Program-made: the position numbers and the translations under genes
Origin: Marinobacter xestospongiae
GTDB taxonomy: Bacteria; Pseudomonadota; Gammaproteobacteria; Pseudomonadales; Oleiphilaceae
NCBI RefSeq assembly: GCF_023156385.1
Contig: NZ_JAKZAK010000028.1
Span: 1-64,000, forward strand
Direction: 5' to 3'
Length of the DNA stretch: 64,000 nt
Notes under the pieces: model-generated
Told to the model about the DNA's origin: nothing
Database searches by the model: none
Seen by the model: only the letters and a program-made list of their open reading frames with translations
Shown here: positions 53,168 through 63,083 of the stretch, in pieces
How the letters are laid out: each line of letters opens with the position of its first letter
Numbering within the stretch: position 1 is the first letter of the stretch

Positions 53168-54538
53168 ATGCAGAAGCGAATCAGAACACAGGGGAAGGCC
53201 GTGCTGTTGGGCGCATTGCGAGGGGCGCTGACAATCTGCCTGTTGACTGCCGCGGCGATGGCCCAGGCCGCGACCCAGGTGGAAGGCGCACGGCTGTGGC
53301 CGGCACCGGATCACACCCGGCTGGTGCTGGATACCGGGGCCCAGGTGCAGCACAACATCTTTACCCTCTCGGGCCCGGCCCGGGTAGTGATCGACATCAG
53401 CGATGCCGAGCTGAAAACCAGCCTTTCGGAGCTGGATCTGTCCGGCAGCCCGATTCAGAGGATTCGCAGTGCCCCCCGCAATGGTTCGGACCTGCGGGTG
53501 GTGCTGGATCTCAAGGAATCCGTGCGGCCCCGCAGTTTCGTGCTGGAGCCCAATCAGCAGTATGGGCACCGGCTGGTGCTCGACCTGGTGGGAGAGTCCG
53601 CCGGCCGTGGCCAGACTCCGCCCCAGCCAACACTCAGCGACGACCCCTCCGGCAAGCGTGACATCATTGTGGTGGTGGATGCGGGGCATGGTGGTGAGGA
53701 CCCGGGTGCGATCGGTCCCCGTGGAACCCGGGAGAAAGATGTGGTGTTGCGCCTGGCCCGCAAACTGGCGGAGATGATAGAGGCCCAGCCCGGGTATACC
53801 GCCCGCCTGACCCGCACCGGCGACTACTACATCGACCTGCGCAGCCGGACCCTGCTGGCCCGACGCCACAACGCAGACCTGTTTGTGTCGGTGCACGCCG
53901 ATGCCTTCCGCACGCCGCAACCCCGCGGGGCGTCGGTTTTCGCCCTGTCCCAGCGCGGCGCCACCAGTGAAACCGCGCGTTGGCTGGCGCGTTCGGAAAA
54001 TCGTTCTGACCTGATTGGCGGCTCTGGTGGAGTGTCCCTGGATGGCAAGGACGATACCCTCGCCGGAGTGCTGCTGGACCTGTCGATGACGGCGAGCATC
54101 AATGCCAGCATCGGCGTGGGCGACTATGTGTTGCGGGAGCTGGATGATGTCACCCGCCTGCACAAGCAGAGCGTGGAGCAGGCGGCGTTTGTGGTGCTGA
54201 AGTCACCGGATATCCCTTCGATTCTGGTGGAGGCCGGCTTTATCTCCAACCCGGACGAGGAGCGTAACCTGGGCAGCTCCAGTTACCGCGACCGTCTGGC
54301 GCGGGCGGTGCTGGGCGGTATCCGCAACTATTTTGAGCATACCCCGCCGCCGGGCACGCTGGTGGCCTGGGAGAAGCGTCAGGGCAACGAGGGTGGCAGT
54401 TACCGGATTCGTCGCGGTGATACCCTGTCGGCCGTGGCCCGGGACAACCAGACCACCGTTGGTGAACTGATGCGTCACAACGGTCTGAGCAATGACCGGG
54501 TGGTGGTCGGCCAGACCATCCGCATTCCCGCATCCTGA
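53168..54538 (+). CDS. amiB: N-acetylmuramoyl-L-alanine amidase
   Basis: Periplasmic amidase of 456 residues that splits septal peptidoglycan. Signal peptide (LRGALTICLLTAAAMAQA), AMIN domain (about 35-140, targets the septum), a zinc amidase_3 domain (about 165-395), then a C-terminal LysM domain (about 405-453). Zinc ligands are in VVVDAGHGGEDPGAIG (His, Glu) and SVHADAF; the EAGFISNPDEE loop contains the catalytic Glu. An EnvC/NlpD-type activator would be needed. It is in the operon between tsaE and mutL. Confidence 0.95.
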   Translation: MQKRIRTQGKAVLLGALRGALTICLLTAAAMAQAATQVEGARLWPAPDHTRLVLDTGAQVQHNIFTLSGPARVVIDISDAELKTSLSELDLSGSPIQRIRSAPRNGSDLRVVLDLKESVRPRSFVLEPNQQYGHRLVLDLVGESAGRGQTPPQPTLSDDPSGKRDIIVVVDAGHGGEDPGAIGPRGTREKDVVLRLARKLAEMIEAQPGYTARLTRTGDYYIDLRSRTLLARRHNADLFVSVHADAFRTPQPRGASVFALSQRGATSETARWLARSENRSDLIGGSGGVSLDGKDDTLAGVLLDLSMTASINASIGVGDYVLRELDDVTRLHKQSVEQAAFVVLKSPDIPSILVEAGFISNPDEERNLGSSSYRDRLARAVLGGIRNYFEHTPPPGTLVAWEKRQGNEGGSYRIRRGDTLSAVARDNQTTVGELMRHNGLSNDRVVVGQTIRIPAS

Positions 54539-54712
54539 GGAACTTTGCAGAGTGTGGTGACCACGGATGAGTCGGTTGCCGCCCTTCTGCTATCATCGCA
54601 GCACTCTGATGGTTGTTGTTGAGCCATCCATCTTCCGGGCAGGCAGCCCTGGCCTGTTGGTCAGTCCGTCTGCTTGCCGTCACCCTTGCCGTGCCAGGAG
54701 AGTGCGCCCCCG

Positions 54713-56623
54713 ATGTCTTCGATCAAGCTGTTATCCCCCCGACTGGCCAACCAGATCGCCGCCGGTGAGGTGGTCGAGCGGCCGGCTTCCGTATTGAAGG
54801 AGCTGGTTGAGAATGCCCTGGATGCCGGTGCGGGCACGATCGACGTGGATGTCGAGCAGGGGGGCGTCAAGCTGATTCGGGTCCGTGACAATGGCGGCGG
54901 TATTCCCGAGGCCGATCTGCCGCTGGCGCTCAGCCGTCACGCCACCAGCAAGATTGCCAGCCTGGACGATCTCGAGGCGGTGGGTTCCCTCGGTTTCCGG
55001 GGCGAAGCCCTGGCCAGTATCAGTTCAGTGTCGCGGCTGTCGCTGACCTCGCGGACGCCGGAGCAGGACGCCGCCGCCCGGGTGGAGGTGGAAGGCCGGG
55101 ACATGGATGCGCGGATCTCACCAGCGGCGCATCCGGTGGGCACCACCGTGGAAGTGCGTGATCTGTTCTTCAACACCCCGGCACGGCGCAAGTTCCTGCG
55201 CACCGAGAAGACCGAGTTCAACCATCTGGAAGAGTGTCTCCGTCGCCAGGCCCTGGGCCGGTTTGATACCGGCTTCAGCCTGCGTCACAACCAGAAGGTG
55301 GTGCAGAGCCTGCGTCCGGCGCAAAGTCAGCTTGACCGGGAGCGCCGTATTGGTGCCCTGTGTGGTCAGAAGTTCATTGACAATGCGGTGGTGATCGATG
55401 CCGAAGCCACCGGTCTCAGACTCTGGGGCTGGGTGGCGTTGCCAACGTTCTCCCGCAGCCAGGCTGACCTGCAGTACTTTTTCGTCAACAGCCGGGTGAT
55501 CCGGGACCGGCTGGTGGCCCACGCGGTGCGCCAGGCCTACCGCGATGTGCTCTACAACAACCGCCATCCCGCTTTCGTGCTGTATCTGGAGGTCGACCCG
55601 GCCAGTGTTGATGTCAACGTCCATCCCACCAAGCACGAGGTGCGGTTCCGCGACGGTCGCCTGGTCCACGATTTCATCTTCCGAACCCTGCACAAGGCGC
55701 TGGCGGACGTGCGCCCGGACGATCACTTTCGCGGCGCCGTGGCCCAGTCGATGCCGGCCGCGCCGCAGCCGCAAGCCGAACCCGGCAGTGGCGGTGCCGC
55801 GACCATCCATGCCGCAGCGACCGCCAATGCCGCACCGACCGTGCCTACCAGTTCGCTGTTTGCCCAGCCGGCCCAGGGACGCCCTGCGGAGTCGGGCGGA
55901 ACGACCTGGGAGGCGCGGGACCAGATGGCGTTCTACCAGTCCCTGAACGATGGTGGCGGCGTGACACAGGCAGAATCATCCCAGCCCGTACCCGGCCACC
56001 TGCAGGCGTCGCCCACACCGCCCCAGGGCGAAGGCGAGGAGCCCCCGCTGGGTTACGCCGTTGCCCAGCTGCACGGCATCTACATCCTGGCACAGTCTCA
56101 TCAGGGCATGGTCGTGGTCGACATGCACGCGGCCCACGAGCGCATCACCTATGAACGCATGAAGCTGGCGCTCGACGCCCAGGACCTGAAAAGTCAGCCG
56201 TTGCTGGTGCCGCTGTCACTGGCGGTAAGCCAGAAAGAGGCCGGGCTGGCGGAGAGCCATGGCGACGACCTCCAGAAGCTGGGGCTGCTGGTGGAGCGTA
56301 TCGGTCCGGAGACCATTGCGGTGCGTCAGATTCCGGCGCTGTTGCGGGGAGCGGATGCCGAACAGCTGGTGCGCGATGTGCTGGCGGATCTGATTGAGCA
56401 TGGCCAGAGCGAACGGGTGGAGGCGATGACCCACGAGCTGCTGGGCACCATGGCCTGCCACGGCTCGGTGAGGGCCAACCGCCAGCTCACCATTCCGGAG
56501 ATGAATGCGCTGCTGCGGGACATGGAGGCCACCGAACGTAGCGGCCAGTGCAACCATGGTCGCCCGACCTGGGCGCTGATGACACTCTCCGAGCTAGACA
56601 AGCTCTTCCTGCGGGGGCGTTGA
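54713..56623 (+). CDS. mutL: DNA mismatch repair protein MutL
   Basis: A 636-residue ATPase coordinating mismatch repair. The start is MSSIKLLSPRLANQIAAGEVV at 54713; the upstream 13 codons are unlikely. GHKL motifs ENALDAG, DNGGGI and GFRGEALASIS are intact. The middle linker (about 345-435) is Ala/Pro-rich and variable. The C-terminal dimerisation domain begins at about 455 (YAVAQLHGIYILAQS) and lacks the DQHAxxE endonuclease motif in its full form (VDMHAAHERITYE), in keeping with Dam-type or Pseudomonas-type variation. miaA follows after four bases. Confidence 0.96.
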   Translation: MSSIKLLSPRLANQIAAGEVVERPASVLKELVENALDAGAGTIDVDVEQGGVKLIRVRDNGGGIPEADLPLALSRHATSKIASLDDLEAVGSLGFRGEALASISSVSRLSLTSRTPEQDAAARVEVEGRDMDARISPAAHPVGTTVEVRDLFFNTPARRKFLRTEKTEFNHLEECLRRQALGRFDTGFSLRHNQKVVQSLRPAQSQLDRERRIGALCGQKFIDNAVVIDAEATGLRLWGWVALPTFSRSQADLQYFFVNSRVIRDRLVAHAVRQAYRDVLYNNRHPAFVLYLEVDPASVDVNVHPTKHEVRFRDGRLVHDFIFRTLHKALADVRPDDHFRGAVAQSMPAAPQPQAEPGSGGAATIHAAATANAAPTVPTSSLFAQPAQGRPAESGGTTWEARDQMAFYQSLNDGGGVTQAESSQPVPGHLQASPTPPQGEGEEPPLGYAVAQLHGIYILAQSHQGMVVVDMHAAHERITYERMKLALDAQDLKSQPLLVPLSLAVSQKEAGLAESHGDDLQKLGLLVERIGPETIAVRQIPALLRGADAEQLVRDVLADLIEHGQSERVEAMTHELLGTMACHGSVRANRQLTIPEMNALLRDMEATERSGQCNHGRPTWALMTLSELDKLFLRGR

Positions 56624-56627
56624 TACT

Positions 56628-57647
56628 ATGACGGATACCAGCGCTGCGCCACCAGCGATCCTGTTGATGGGACCCACCGCGTCCGGCAAGACCGATCTGG
56701 CCATCGAACTGACCCAAAAGCTGCCTTGCGAGCTCATCAGCGTCGATTCGGCAATGATCTACCGTGGTATGGACATCGGGACAGCCAAGCCCACGGCCGA
56801 GGAGCTGGAGCAGGCGCCCCACCGGCTGATCGATATCTGTGACCCGGCCGAGGCCTATTCCGCTGCCGACTTCCGACGTGATGCCCTGGCCGAAATGCAG
56901 GCCATTACCGCTAAAGGTCGTATTCCGCTTCTGGTTGGCGGCACTATGATGTACTTCAAGGCGTTACTCCATGGCATGTCCAATCTGCCGTCCGCCGATC
57001 CGGCGGTTCGCCAGGCCCTGGAGGATGAGGCGTTACAGCGGGGCTGGGCTGCCCTGCACGGGGATCTGGCGGCGCTGGACCCGAAGGCGGCTGAGCTGAT
57101 TCACCCCAACAACCGGCAGCGGCTGCTGCGGGCGCTGGAGGTGATCCGCCTCACCGGCCGGCCGATCTCCGAGATCTGGCAGGCGTCTGCCGGCGCTGGA
57201 AATGAAAAACGTGAAGGTATCGAGGATTACCCGTATTTCACCCAGTGGCAGGCAGACGAGCCGGGCGCGCTGCCGTATACTGTTACCCAGCTTGCGATCG
57301 CTCCAGGCGAGCGGCGTGTGCTCCATGAAAGAATACGTCTCCGGTTCCTGAAGATGCTGGATCAGGGCTTTCTGGACGAGGTCCGGGGCCTGATGGCAAG
57401 AGGGGACCTGACTCCCGAGCTTCCATCCATGCGCTGTGTTGGTTACCGCCAGGCCTGGGAATACCTGGCAGGCGGTTGCGATTACGATGAAATGGTGGCA
57501 AAAGGCGTGGCCGCGACCCGGCAACTGGCCAAACGGCAGTTGACCTGGTTGAGAAAGTGGCCGGATGTGAACTGGCTGGCATCGGAAGCTGAGGATAATG
57601 TTGAGGCTGCCTTGAAAATTATCAGGCTTCGCACCACATTTAATTGA
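56628..57647 (+). CDS. miaA: tRNA dimethylallyltransferase
   Basis: A 339-residue enzyme that adds a dimethylallyl group to A37 of tRNAs reading UNN codons. The P-loop is LLMGPTASGKTDLAIEL, followed by ISVDSAMIYRGMDIGTAKPT, GGTMMYFKALLHG and the RKW-type C-terminal end. The C-terminus is slightly longer than in E. coli. It is in the conserved mutL-miaA-hfq order. Confidence 0.96.
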   Translation: MTDTSAAPPAILLMGPTASGKTDLAIELTQKLPCELISVDSAMIYRGMDIGTAKPTAEELEQAPHRLIDICDPAEAYSAADFRRDALAEMQAITAKGRIPLLVGGTMMYFKALLHGMSNLPSADPAVRQALEDEALQRGWAALHGDLAALDPKAAELIHPNNRQRLLRALEVIRLTGRPISEIWQASAGAGNEKREGIEDYPYFTQWQADEPGALPYTVTQLAIAPGERRVLHERIRLRFLKMLDQGFLDEVRGLMARGDLTPELPSMRCVGYRQAWEYLAGGCDYDEMVAKGVAATRQLAKRQLTWLRKWPDVNWLASEAEDNVEAALKIIRLRTTFN

Positions 57648-57689
57648 CTATTGACGATCTGCTTTTAATAAATAAACAGGAGAATACAC

Positions 57690-57941
57690 ATGTCAAAAGG
57701 GCATTCTTTACAAGACCCTTACCTCAACGCATTGCGCAAGGAGCGTATTCCGGTATCCATCTTCCTTGTTAACGGTATCAAGCTGCAGGGCCAGATCGAG
57801 TCATTCGATCAGTTTGTCATCCTGCTCAAGAACACCGTTAGTCAAATGGTTTACAAGCACGCAATTTCTACCGTCGTGCCGGCCCGTAACGTACGGATTC
57901 CCCAGCAGAATCCAGCCGGTGAAGGCGAAGCCGAAGGCTGA
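57690..57941 (+). CDS. hfq: RNA chaperone Hfq
   Basis: An 83-residue hexameric Sm-like RNA chaperone. It starts MSKGHSLQDPYLNALRKERI; Sm1 (VNGIKLQGQIESFDQFVILLKN) and Sm2 (YKHAISTVVPAR) motifs are complete. A short Gly/Glu-rich C-terminal tail (about 70-83) resembles that of Pseudomonas Hfq. Upstream CAGGAGAATACAC is a strong ribosome-binding site. It lies between miaA and hflX as usual. Confidence 0.98.
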   Translation: MSKGHSLQDPYLNALRKERIPVSIFLVNGIKLQGQIESFDQFVILLKNTVSQMVYKHAISTVVPARNVRIPQQNPAGEGEAEG

Positions 57942-58134
57942 TTGCCAATCTCTGCTGTACATTCCGGCCCTGCGGCCGCATTCAACCCGCGTATTCCGGC
58001 CCTGTCGATGACAGGAACCGGTGCGCGGGTGTTTACGTTTTCAGGCGCGATCGCCGAATACTTTCGATTTTCCCTGTCGCTGGCCCGGCCAAGTGGCCAG
58101 CCGGCCATCCACCGAATACTGGAGTCAGTCACTC

Positions 58135-59448
58135 TTGTTTGAACGTCCTGATGTAGGTGAACGGGCGGTCCTGGTCCACATCGACTTCACATCCCAGAGC
58201 GAAGGTGAAGACCTGGGCGAGTTCACCGAACTGGTCACATCCGCCGGCGTCGAGCCGGTGGCGACAGTCACCGGGTCCCGCAACCAGCCCAGTCCCCGCC
58301 TGTTTGTAGGGGAGGGCAAGCTGGACGAGATCCGTCAGGCCATTGCCTTCAACGAAGCCGACGTGGTGCTGTTCAACCATGCCCTGTCTCCCAGCCAGGA
58401 GCGCAACCTGGAAAGGGAGCTGAAGTGCCGGGTGCTGGACCGCACCGGTGTTATTCTGGATATATTCGCCCAGCGGGCGCGAACCCACGAAGGCAAGCTG
58501 CAGGTTGAGCTGGCCCAATTGGAGCATATGTCCACCCGACTGGTGCGGGGCTGGACCCACCTTGAGCGTCAGAAGGGCGGGATCGGCCTGCGCGGTCCGG
58601 GTGAAACCCAGCTGGAAACCGACCGCCGCCTGCTGCGTGAACGTATCAAGTCGATTCACCGGCGTCTGGGCAAGGTGCGTAAACAGCGCGATCAGGGCCG
58701 CCGGGCCCGTCAGCGGGCGGACATCCCCACGGTGTCCCTGGTTGGTTACACCAACGCTGGCAAGTCGACGCTGTTCAACCGGGTGACCACGGCGACGGTG
58801 TACGCCGCTGATCAGCTTTTCGCCACTCTGGACCCGACGTTACGCCGATTGGAACTCCCGGACATTGGCGGTGTCGTATTCGCCGACACCGTGGGCTTTA
58901 TCCGTCATCTGCCGCACAAACTGGTGGAGTCATTTCGGGCCACTTTGGAAGAAACCACCGACGCCAGCCTGTTGCTGCATGTGATTGACTGCAGTGATGA
59001 GCGTCGGGACGACAACATCGACCAGGTGGAAAACGTCCTGATTGAAATCGGTGCGGACGAGGTACCCGTATTACAGGTATTCAACAAGATCGACCTGCTG
59101 GAGGATTTTCAGCCGCGGGTGGATCGTGACGAAGACGGGGTGCCGGTGCGGGTATGGGTGTCTGCCATCTCGGGGGACGGCCTGGAATTGCTCACGGATG
59201 CGGTGGTGGAACGGCTGGCGGAGAATGTGGTGCATCATCACGTACAGCTTCACCCCAGGGATGGCCGATTCCGCTCGTTGCTGCATCAGACCGGCTCGGT
59301 GCTGAGTGAGCGCCACCTCGACAACGGCGATGCGGTGATCGAGGTTCGCCTTCAGGAGCGGGACTGGCTACAGTTGCTAAGGCGTGCGGGGATCGAACCG
59401 GAACAGGTTCAGCTGGTGTCTCCGGACACTGGTCCGGCATCCCGATAA
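58135..59448 (+). CDS. hflX: Ribosome-associated GTPase HflX
   Basis: A 437-residue GTPase that splits stalled ribosomes. The TTG at 58135 is chosen because GGAG lies 10 bases upstream and the protein then begins FERPDVGERAVLVHIDF, as in relatives; the longer frame overlaps the hfq 3' side. N-terminal HflX domain with GEGKLDEIRQAI and HEGKLQVELAQL; coiled-coil linker; G domain with GYTNAGKSTLFN (G1), DTVGFIRHLPH (G3) and NKIDLL (G4). It is in operon with hfq. Confidence 0.94.
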   Translation: MFERPDVGERAVLVHIDFTSQSEGEDLGEFTELVTSAGVEPVATVTGSRNQPSPRLFVGEGKLDEIRQAIAFNEADVVLFNHALSPSQERNLERELKCRVLDRTGVILDIFAQRARTHEGKLQVELAQLEHMSTRLVRGWTHLERQKGGIGLRGPGETQLETDRRLLRERIKSIHRRLGKVRKQRDQGRRARQRADIPTVSLVGYTNAGKSTLFNRVTTATVYAADQLFATLDPTLRRLELPDIGGVVFADTVGFIRHLPHKLVESFRATLEETTDASLLLHVIDCSDERRDDNIDQVENVLIEIGADEVPVLQVFNKIDLLEDFQPRVDRDEDGVPVRVWVSAISGDGLELLTDAVVERLAENVVHHHVQLHPRDGRFRSLLHQTGSVLSERHLDNGDAVIEVRLQERDWLQLLRRAGIEPEQVQLVSPDTGPASR

Positions 59449-59457
59449 ACCGGTTGC

Positions 59458-59477
59458 TATTGCCCGAAAGGGCAATA
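59458..59477. other. GAAA-tetraloop hairpin between hflX and hflK
   Basis: TATTGCCC (59458-59465) pairs with GGGCAATA (59470-59477) around a GAAA loop. No T tract follows, so it is more likely an RNA stability or processing element than a terminator. Confidence 0.5.
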
Positions 59478-59524
59478 ACTCCTAGTATTTGCAGCCATTC
59501 GAACAGTTTGGAACGGAGAGGACT

Positions 59525-60730
59525 ATGGCCTGGAATGAACCGGGTGGAAACCGTAACGACAATGATCCCTGGGGAACCGGGGGCGGTCGTGGCGGCAATG
59601 ATCAGGGACCCCCAGACCTGGATGAGGCTCTGAAGAAAGGTTTGGACCGCCTCAACAAGATGCTGGGTGGCAAGGGCGGTAACTCCGGCAATGGCTCCGG
59701 CGGCTCCAGCAGCAGCGGCGGCACCGGATTCGGTGCACTGCTGGTGGTGGCTGTCATCGTATTTGCCATCTACGTCGTCTGGCAGTCCTTCTACACCGTT
59801 GATGAGCAGGAACGGGCCGTGGTGCTCCGTTTCGGTGAGTACAACAAGACTGAGAATCCGGGTCTGCGCTTCAAGGTGCCGTTGATCGATAACGTCACCA
59901 AGGTGCGGGTCACCAATGTGCGTAACGCCGAATCCCGTGGCCAGATGCTGACTCAGGACGAAAACCTGGTCACCGTCGACCTTCAGGTTCAGTATCGCGT
60001 TGCCAGCGCCCGCGACTACGTACTCAACGTGCGTGATTCCAATCAGGCTCTGGCATTCGCTACCGACAGTGCCCTGCGTCACGAAGTGGGCAGCTCCCAG
60101 CTGGATGACGTGCTAACCGAAGGTCGGGCCGAACTGGCGGTGCGGGTTGAACAGCGCCTGCAGAGCTTCCTGGAAGAATACGGCACCGGCCTGGAAATCG
60201 TCCGGGTCAACGTTGAAAGCACCCAGCCTCCGGCGCCGGTGCAGGATGCCTTCCGCGAAGTCCAGCGCGCTCGGGAAGACGAGCAGCGTCTGAAGGAAGA
60301 GGCCGAAACCTACCGCAACAAGGTGGTCCCGGAAGCTCGGGGTCGCGCACAGCGGATGGTGGAAGAGGCTACGGCCTACAAGGAAGAAGTCATTGAGCGG
60401 GCTCGCGGTGAAACGTCGCGCTTCCTGGAAATGCTTGCGGTGTACCAGCAGGCGCCCCGGGTTACCCGTGAACGCATGTACCTGCAGGCCATGGAAACGG
60501 TCATGTCCAGTACCAGCAAGATTCTGGTGGATACCAAGGGCGGCAACAACATGATGTACCTGCCTCTGGACCGTCTGGTGAACCAGGCTGGCTCCATCGG
60601 TTCCCGCAGTGGCGGAAGCAGCAGTGGTTCGGAGCCGGTGATCACCGAGAGCGACATCCGTTCGCTCACCGATCGGGTGATCCAGGAGCTGCAGAATCGT
60701 CAGAACACCAGTGTACGTAGGGGGAGATAA
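59525..60730 (+). CDS. hflK: FtsH protease modulator HflK
   Basis: A 401-residue inner-membrane SPFH/band-7 protein that forms a complex with HflC around FtsH. The start MAWNEPGGNRNDNDPWG at 59525 follows GGAGAGGACT. The N-terminus is Gly/Asn-rich and cytoplasmic, with one transmembrane helix (about 75-96, ALLVVAVIVFAIYVVWQSFY). The periplasmic SPFH domain follows (ERAVVLRFGEY), then a long coiled-coil (about 240-310). hflC begins two bases after the stop. Confidence 0.95.
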   Translation: MAWNEPGGNRNDNDPWGTGGGRGGNDQGPPDLDEALKKGLDRLNKMLGGKGGNSGNGSGGSSSSGGTGFGALLVVAVIVFAIYVVWQSFYTVDEQERAVVLRFGEYNKTENPGLRFKVPLIDNVTKVRVTNVRNAESRGQMLTQDENLVTVDLQVQYRVASARDYVLNVRDSNQALAFATDSALRHEVGSSQLDDVLTEGRAELAVRVEQRLQSFLEEYGTGLEIVRVNVESTQPPAPVQDAFREVQRAREDEQRLKEEAETYRNKVVPEARGRAQRMVEEATAYKEEVIERARGETSRFLEMLAVYQQAPRVTRERMYLQAMETVMSSTSKILVDTKGGNNMMYLPLDRLVNQAGSIGSRSGGSSSGSEPVITESDIRSLTDRVIQELQNRQNTSVRRGR

Positions 60731-60732
60731 TC

Positions 60733-61611
60733 ATGGGGCCTAAATCTGTTGCCGGACTGGCAGGCGCCCTGTTGGTGATCCTGCTGGTTCTGTCCAGTGT
60801 CTACATCATCCCGGAAACCCACCGCGGCGTTCTGCTGCGGTTCGGGGAGTTGATTGAAACCGACATCCAGGCGGGCATCCACTTCAAGGTGCCGCTGGTG
60901 GACGAGGTGCGTCAGTTTGACGTGCGGGTGCTGACCAACGACCTGCCGGCCAAGCAGTACCTGACCATCGAGAAGAAACCGCTGGATGTGGACTCCTACA
61001 TCGCCTGGCGTATTCGTGACGTCGATGAGTTCTACCGGGCCACCGGTGGTGATGAGCTGCGGGCGCAGTCGCTGCTTTCGTCCCGCGTCGACAATGGCCT
61101 GCGGGACGAGTTCGGTATCCGCACCATGCACGAAGTGGTCTCTGGTCAGCGTGATGAGCTGATGCACACCCTGCGTGACCGGGTCAACGAAACCTCGGTG
61201 ACCGAGTTCGGTATCGAAGTGCTGGATATCCGGGTCAAGGCCATCGAGCTGCCGGGGCAGGTCAGCGAGAACGTCTACCGCCGTATGGCGACAGAGCGTG
61301 AGAAGCTGGCCCAGGAGTTCCGGTCCGGTGGTCGTGAGGCCGCTGAAGGCATTCGTGCCGGTGCCGACCGTCAGCGCACGGTCATCCTGGCCGAGGCTTT
61401 CGCCAAAGCGGAAGAGCTGCGCGGTGAAGGCGACGGTGAGGCTGCCGCAATCTACGCCGATGCCTACAGCTCCAATGAAGACTTCTATGCCTTCTACCGG
61501 AGCCTTGAGGCTTACCAGAAGACCTTCGCAAACAAGGAGGATCTGATGGTGATCGACGCCGACAGCGACTTCCTGAAGTTCCTCAAGGACCCGCGCGGCG
61601 CCAGCAACTAA
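60733..61611 (+). CDS. hflC: FtsH protease modulator HflC
   Basis: A 292-residue partner of HflK. One N-terminal transmembrane helix (about 6-24), then an SPFH domain (ETHRGVLLRFGELIETDIQAG) and helical C-terminal region (AFAKAEELRGEGDGEAAAIYADAY). A strong terminator follows, ending the long operon. Confidence 0.95.
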   Translation: MGPKSVAGLAGALLVILLVLSSVYIIPETHRGVLLRFGELIETDIQAGIHFKVPLVDEVRQFDVRVLTNDLPAKQYLTIEKKPLDVDSYIAWRIRDVDEFYRATGGDELRAQSLLSSRVDNGLRDEFGIRTMHEVVSGQRDELMHTLRDRVNETSVTEFGIEVLDIRVKAIELPGQVSENVYRRMATEREKLAQEFRSGGREAAEGIRAGADRQRTVILAEAFAKAEELRGEGDGEAAAIYADAYSSNEDFYAFYRSLEAYQKTFANKEDLMVIDADSDFLKFLKDPRGASN

Positions 61612-61630
61612 GCACAGCGCCAGCCGACAA

Positions 61631-61660
61631 ACCGGAATGCTTCCGCATTCCGGTTTTTTT
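61631..61660 (+). terminator. Rho-independent terminator after hflC
   Basis: ACCGGAATGC (61631-61640) pairs with GCATTCCGGT (61645-61654), loop TTCC, followed by a T run. Confidence 0.9.
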
Positions 61661-61790
61661 GTGGCTGGCAACCGTGTAAACTTCTGCCGGTTTTGGCCCG
61701 GATTTCTGATCCGCCCGGGCCTGACCCTCAACTTTCCGAATCCCGGTCCGCGCCGAGGCCACCGGGACCGAAGACGGACACTAGAATCTC

Positions 61791-62969
61791 ATGACAGTAT
61801 CAGATCGCTGGTTACTGCCGGACGGGGTAGAAGACATTCTGCCGCCACTGGCAGGACGGATAGAGTCGCTGCGTCGGGACGTTATGGATACCTGCCAACG
61901 CTGGGGCTACCAGCTGGTAATCCCGCCGCTCATCGAATACCTCGAATCCCTCTTCACCGGCACCGGTCACGACCTCGAACTGCAAACCTTCAAACTGACC
62001 GACCAGCTCACCGGCCGGATGATGGGTGTGCGTGCCGACATGACACCGCAGGCGGCGCGGATTGACGCCCATACCCTGCGCGAAGACGGCATTACCCGTT
62101 TGTGCTACGCCGGCCATGTACTCAACACCCGTCCCCGTCACATGCTGACCGGGCGGGCGCCCATCCAGGCAGGCTGCGAGCTGTTTGGCAGCGGTTCTGA
62201 GGCCGCCGACCTGGAAGTGATCAGTCTGATGCTGGCCACGCTGCGGGTGGCGGGTCTGCCGCGGGTCCACCTGGATCTGGCCCATGTGGCGATCTACCAG
62301 TCCCTGATCGCCGAAGGCGCGTTCAGCAGCGAGATGGAAGCCACCATCTTTGATGCCATGCAGCGCAAATCGGTACCGGAGCTGAACGAACTGCTGGGTG
62401 ACTGTCCGGCAGACAGCGCCGGTGGCCGGCTGCGCCGTCTGGCGGCGATCTGCGGCGGTATGGAGGCGCTGGCCCAGGCCCGGGACGTGCTTGCGGGTGC
62501 CTCTGACGACGTTGTGGCGGCGCTGGATCAGCTGGAGCGGGTGGCTACGCTGCTGAACCGCGATTTCCCTGAAGTGGGCGTCGGATTCGATTTCTGCGAA
62601 CTGCGAGGCTACAACTATCACACGGGACTGGTGTTTGCCGCCTACGCCCCGGGCCACGGTGATGCGGTTGCCAAAGGCGGTCGCTACGACGCCATTGGCA
62701 GCGATTTCGGCCGTGCCCGTCCTGCTACCGGTTTCAGTCTGGATGTCCGGGCGCTGGTGGCGTTGGGCGAGCGGGTTCTGCACCGGGCCGGTGCGGTCTG
62801 GGCTCCGGCTTCCGAAGATACCGCCCTGGCCAGGGTGATTGCCGGCCTTCGTATGACCGAAACGGTGGTGCAGGCACTGCCGGAAGACACCGATACCGAC
62901 CCGCGTGGCCGGGGTTGCGACCGGGTCCTGGTCCAGCGGGATGGTCAGTGGGTTGTCGAGCCACTGTAA
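61791..62969 (+). CDS. hisZ: ATP phosphoribosyltransferase regulatory subunit
   Basis: A 392-residue histidyl-tRNA-synthetase paralogue required for activity of short-form HisG in histidine synthesis. Class II core motifs are partly kept (PDGVEDILPPLAGRIE, YAGHVLNTRPRHMLTGRAPIQAGCELFG, YNYHTGLVFAAYAPGHGDAVAKGGRYD). The C-terminal anticodon domain of HisRS is absent. Its presence predicts a short HisG elsewhere in the genome. It precedes purA, as in P. aeruginosa (PA4939/PA4938). Confidence 0.94.
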   Translation: MTVSDRWLLPDGVEDILPPLAGRIESLRRDVMDTCQRWGYQLVIPPLIEYLESLFTGTGHDLELQTFKLTDQLTGRMMGVRADMTPQAARIDAHTLREDGITRLCYAGHVLNTRPRHMLTGRAPIQAGCELFGSGSEAADLEVISLMLATLRVAGLPRVHLDLAHVAIYQSLIAEGAFSSEMEATIFDAMQRKSVPELNELLGDCPADSAGGRLRRLAAICGGMEALAQARDVLAGASDDVVAALDQLERVATLLNRDFPEVGVGFDFCELRGYNYHTGLVFAAYAPGHGDAVAKGGRYDAIGSDFGRARPATGFSLDVRALVALGERVLHRAGAVWAPASEDTALARVIAGLRMTETVVQALPEDTDTDPRGRGCDRVLVQRDGQWVVEPL

Positions 62970-63083
62970 ACGTTTAGTGTTATCCACGGTGTGGCCGGCA
63001 CGGGGTTTGACCGGCCATATCATTCATCGAGTGAACCTTTTCGCCGTCACCGGCATTGTCGGAGCGGACACTGAGAGAGAATC

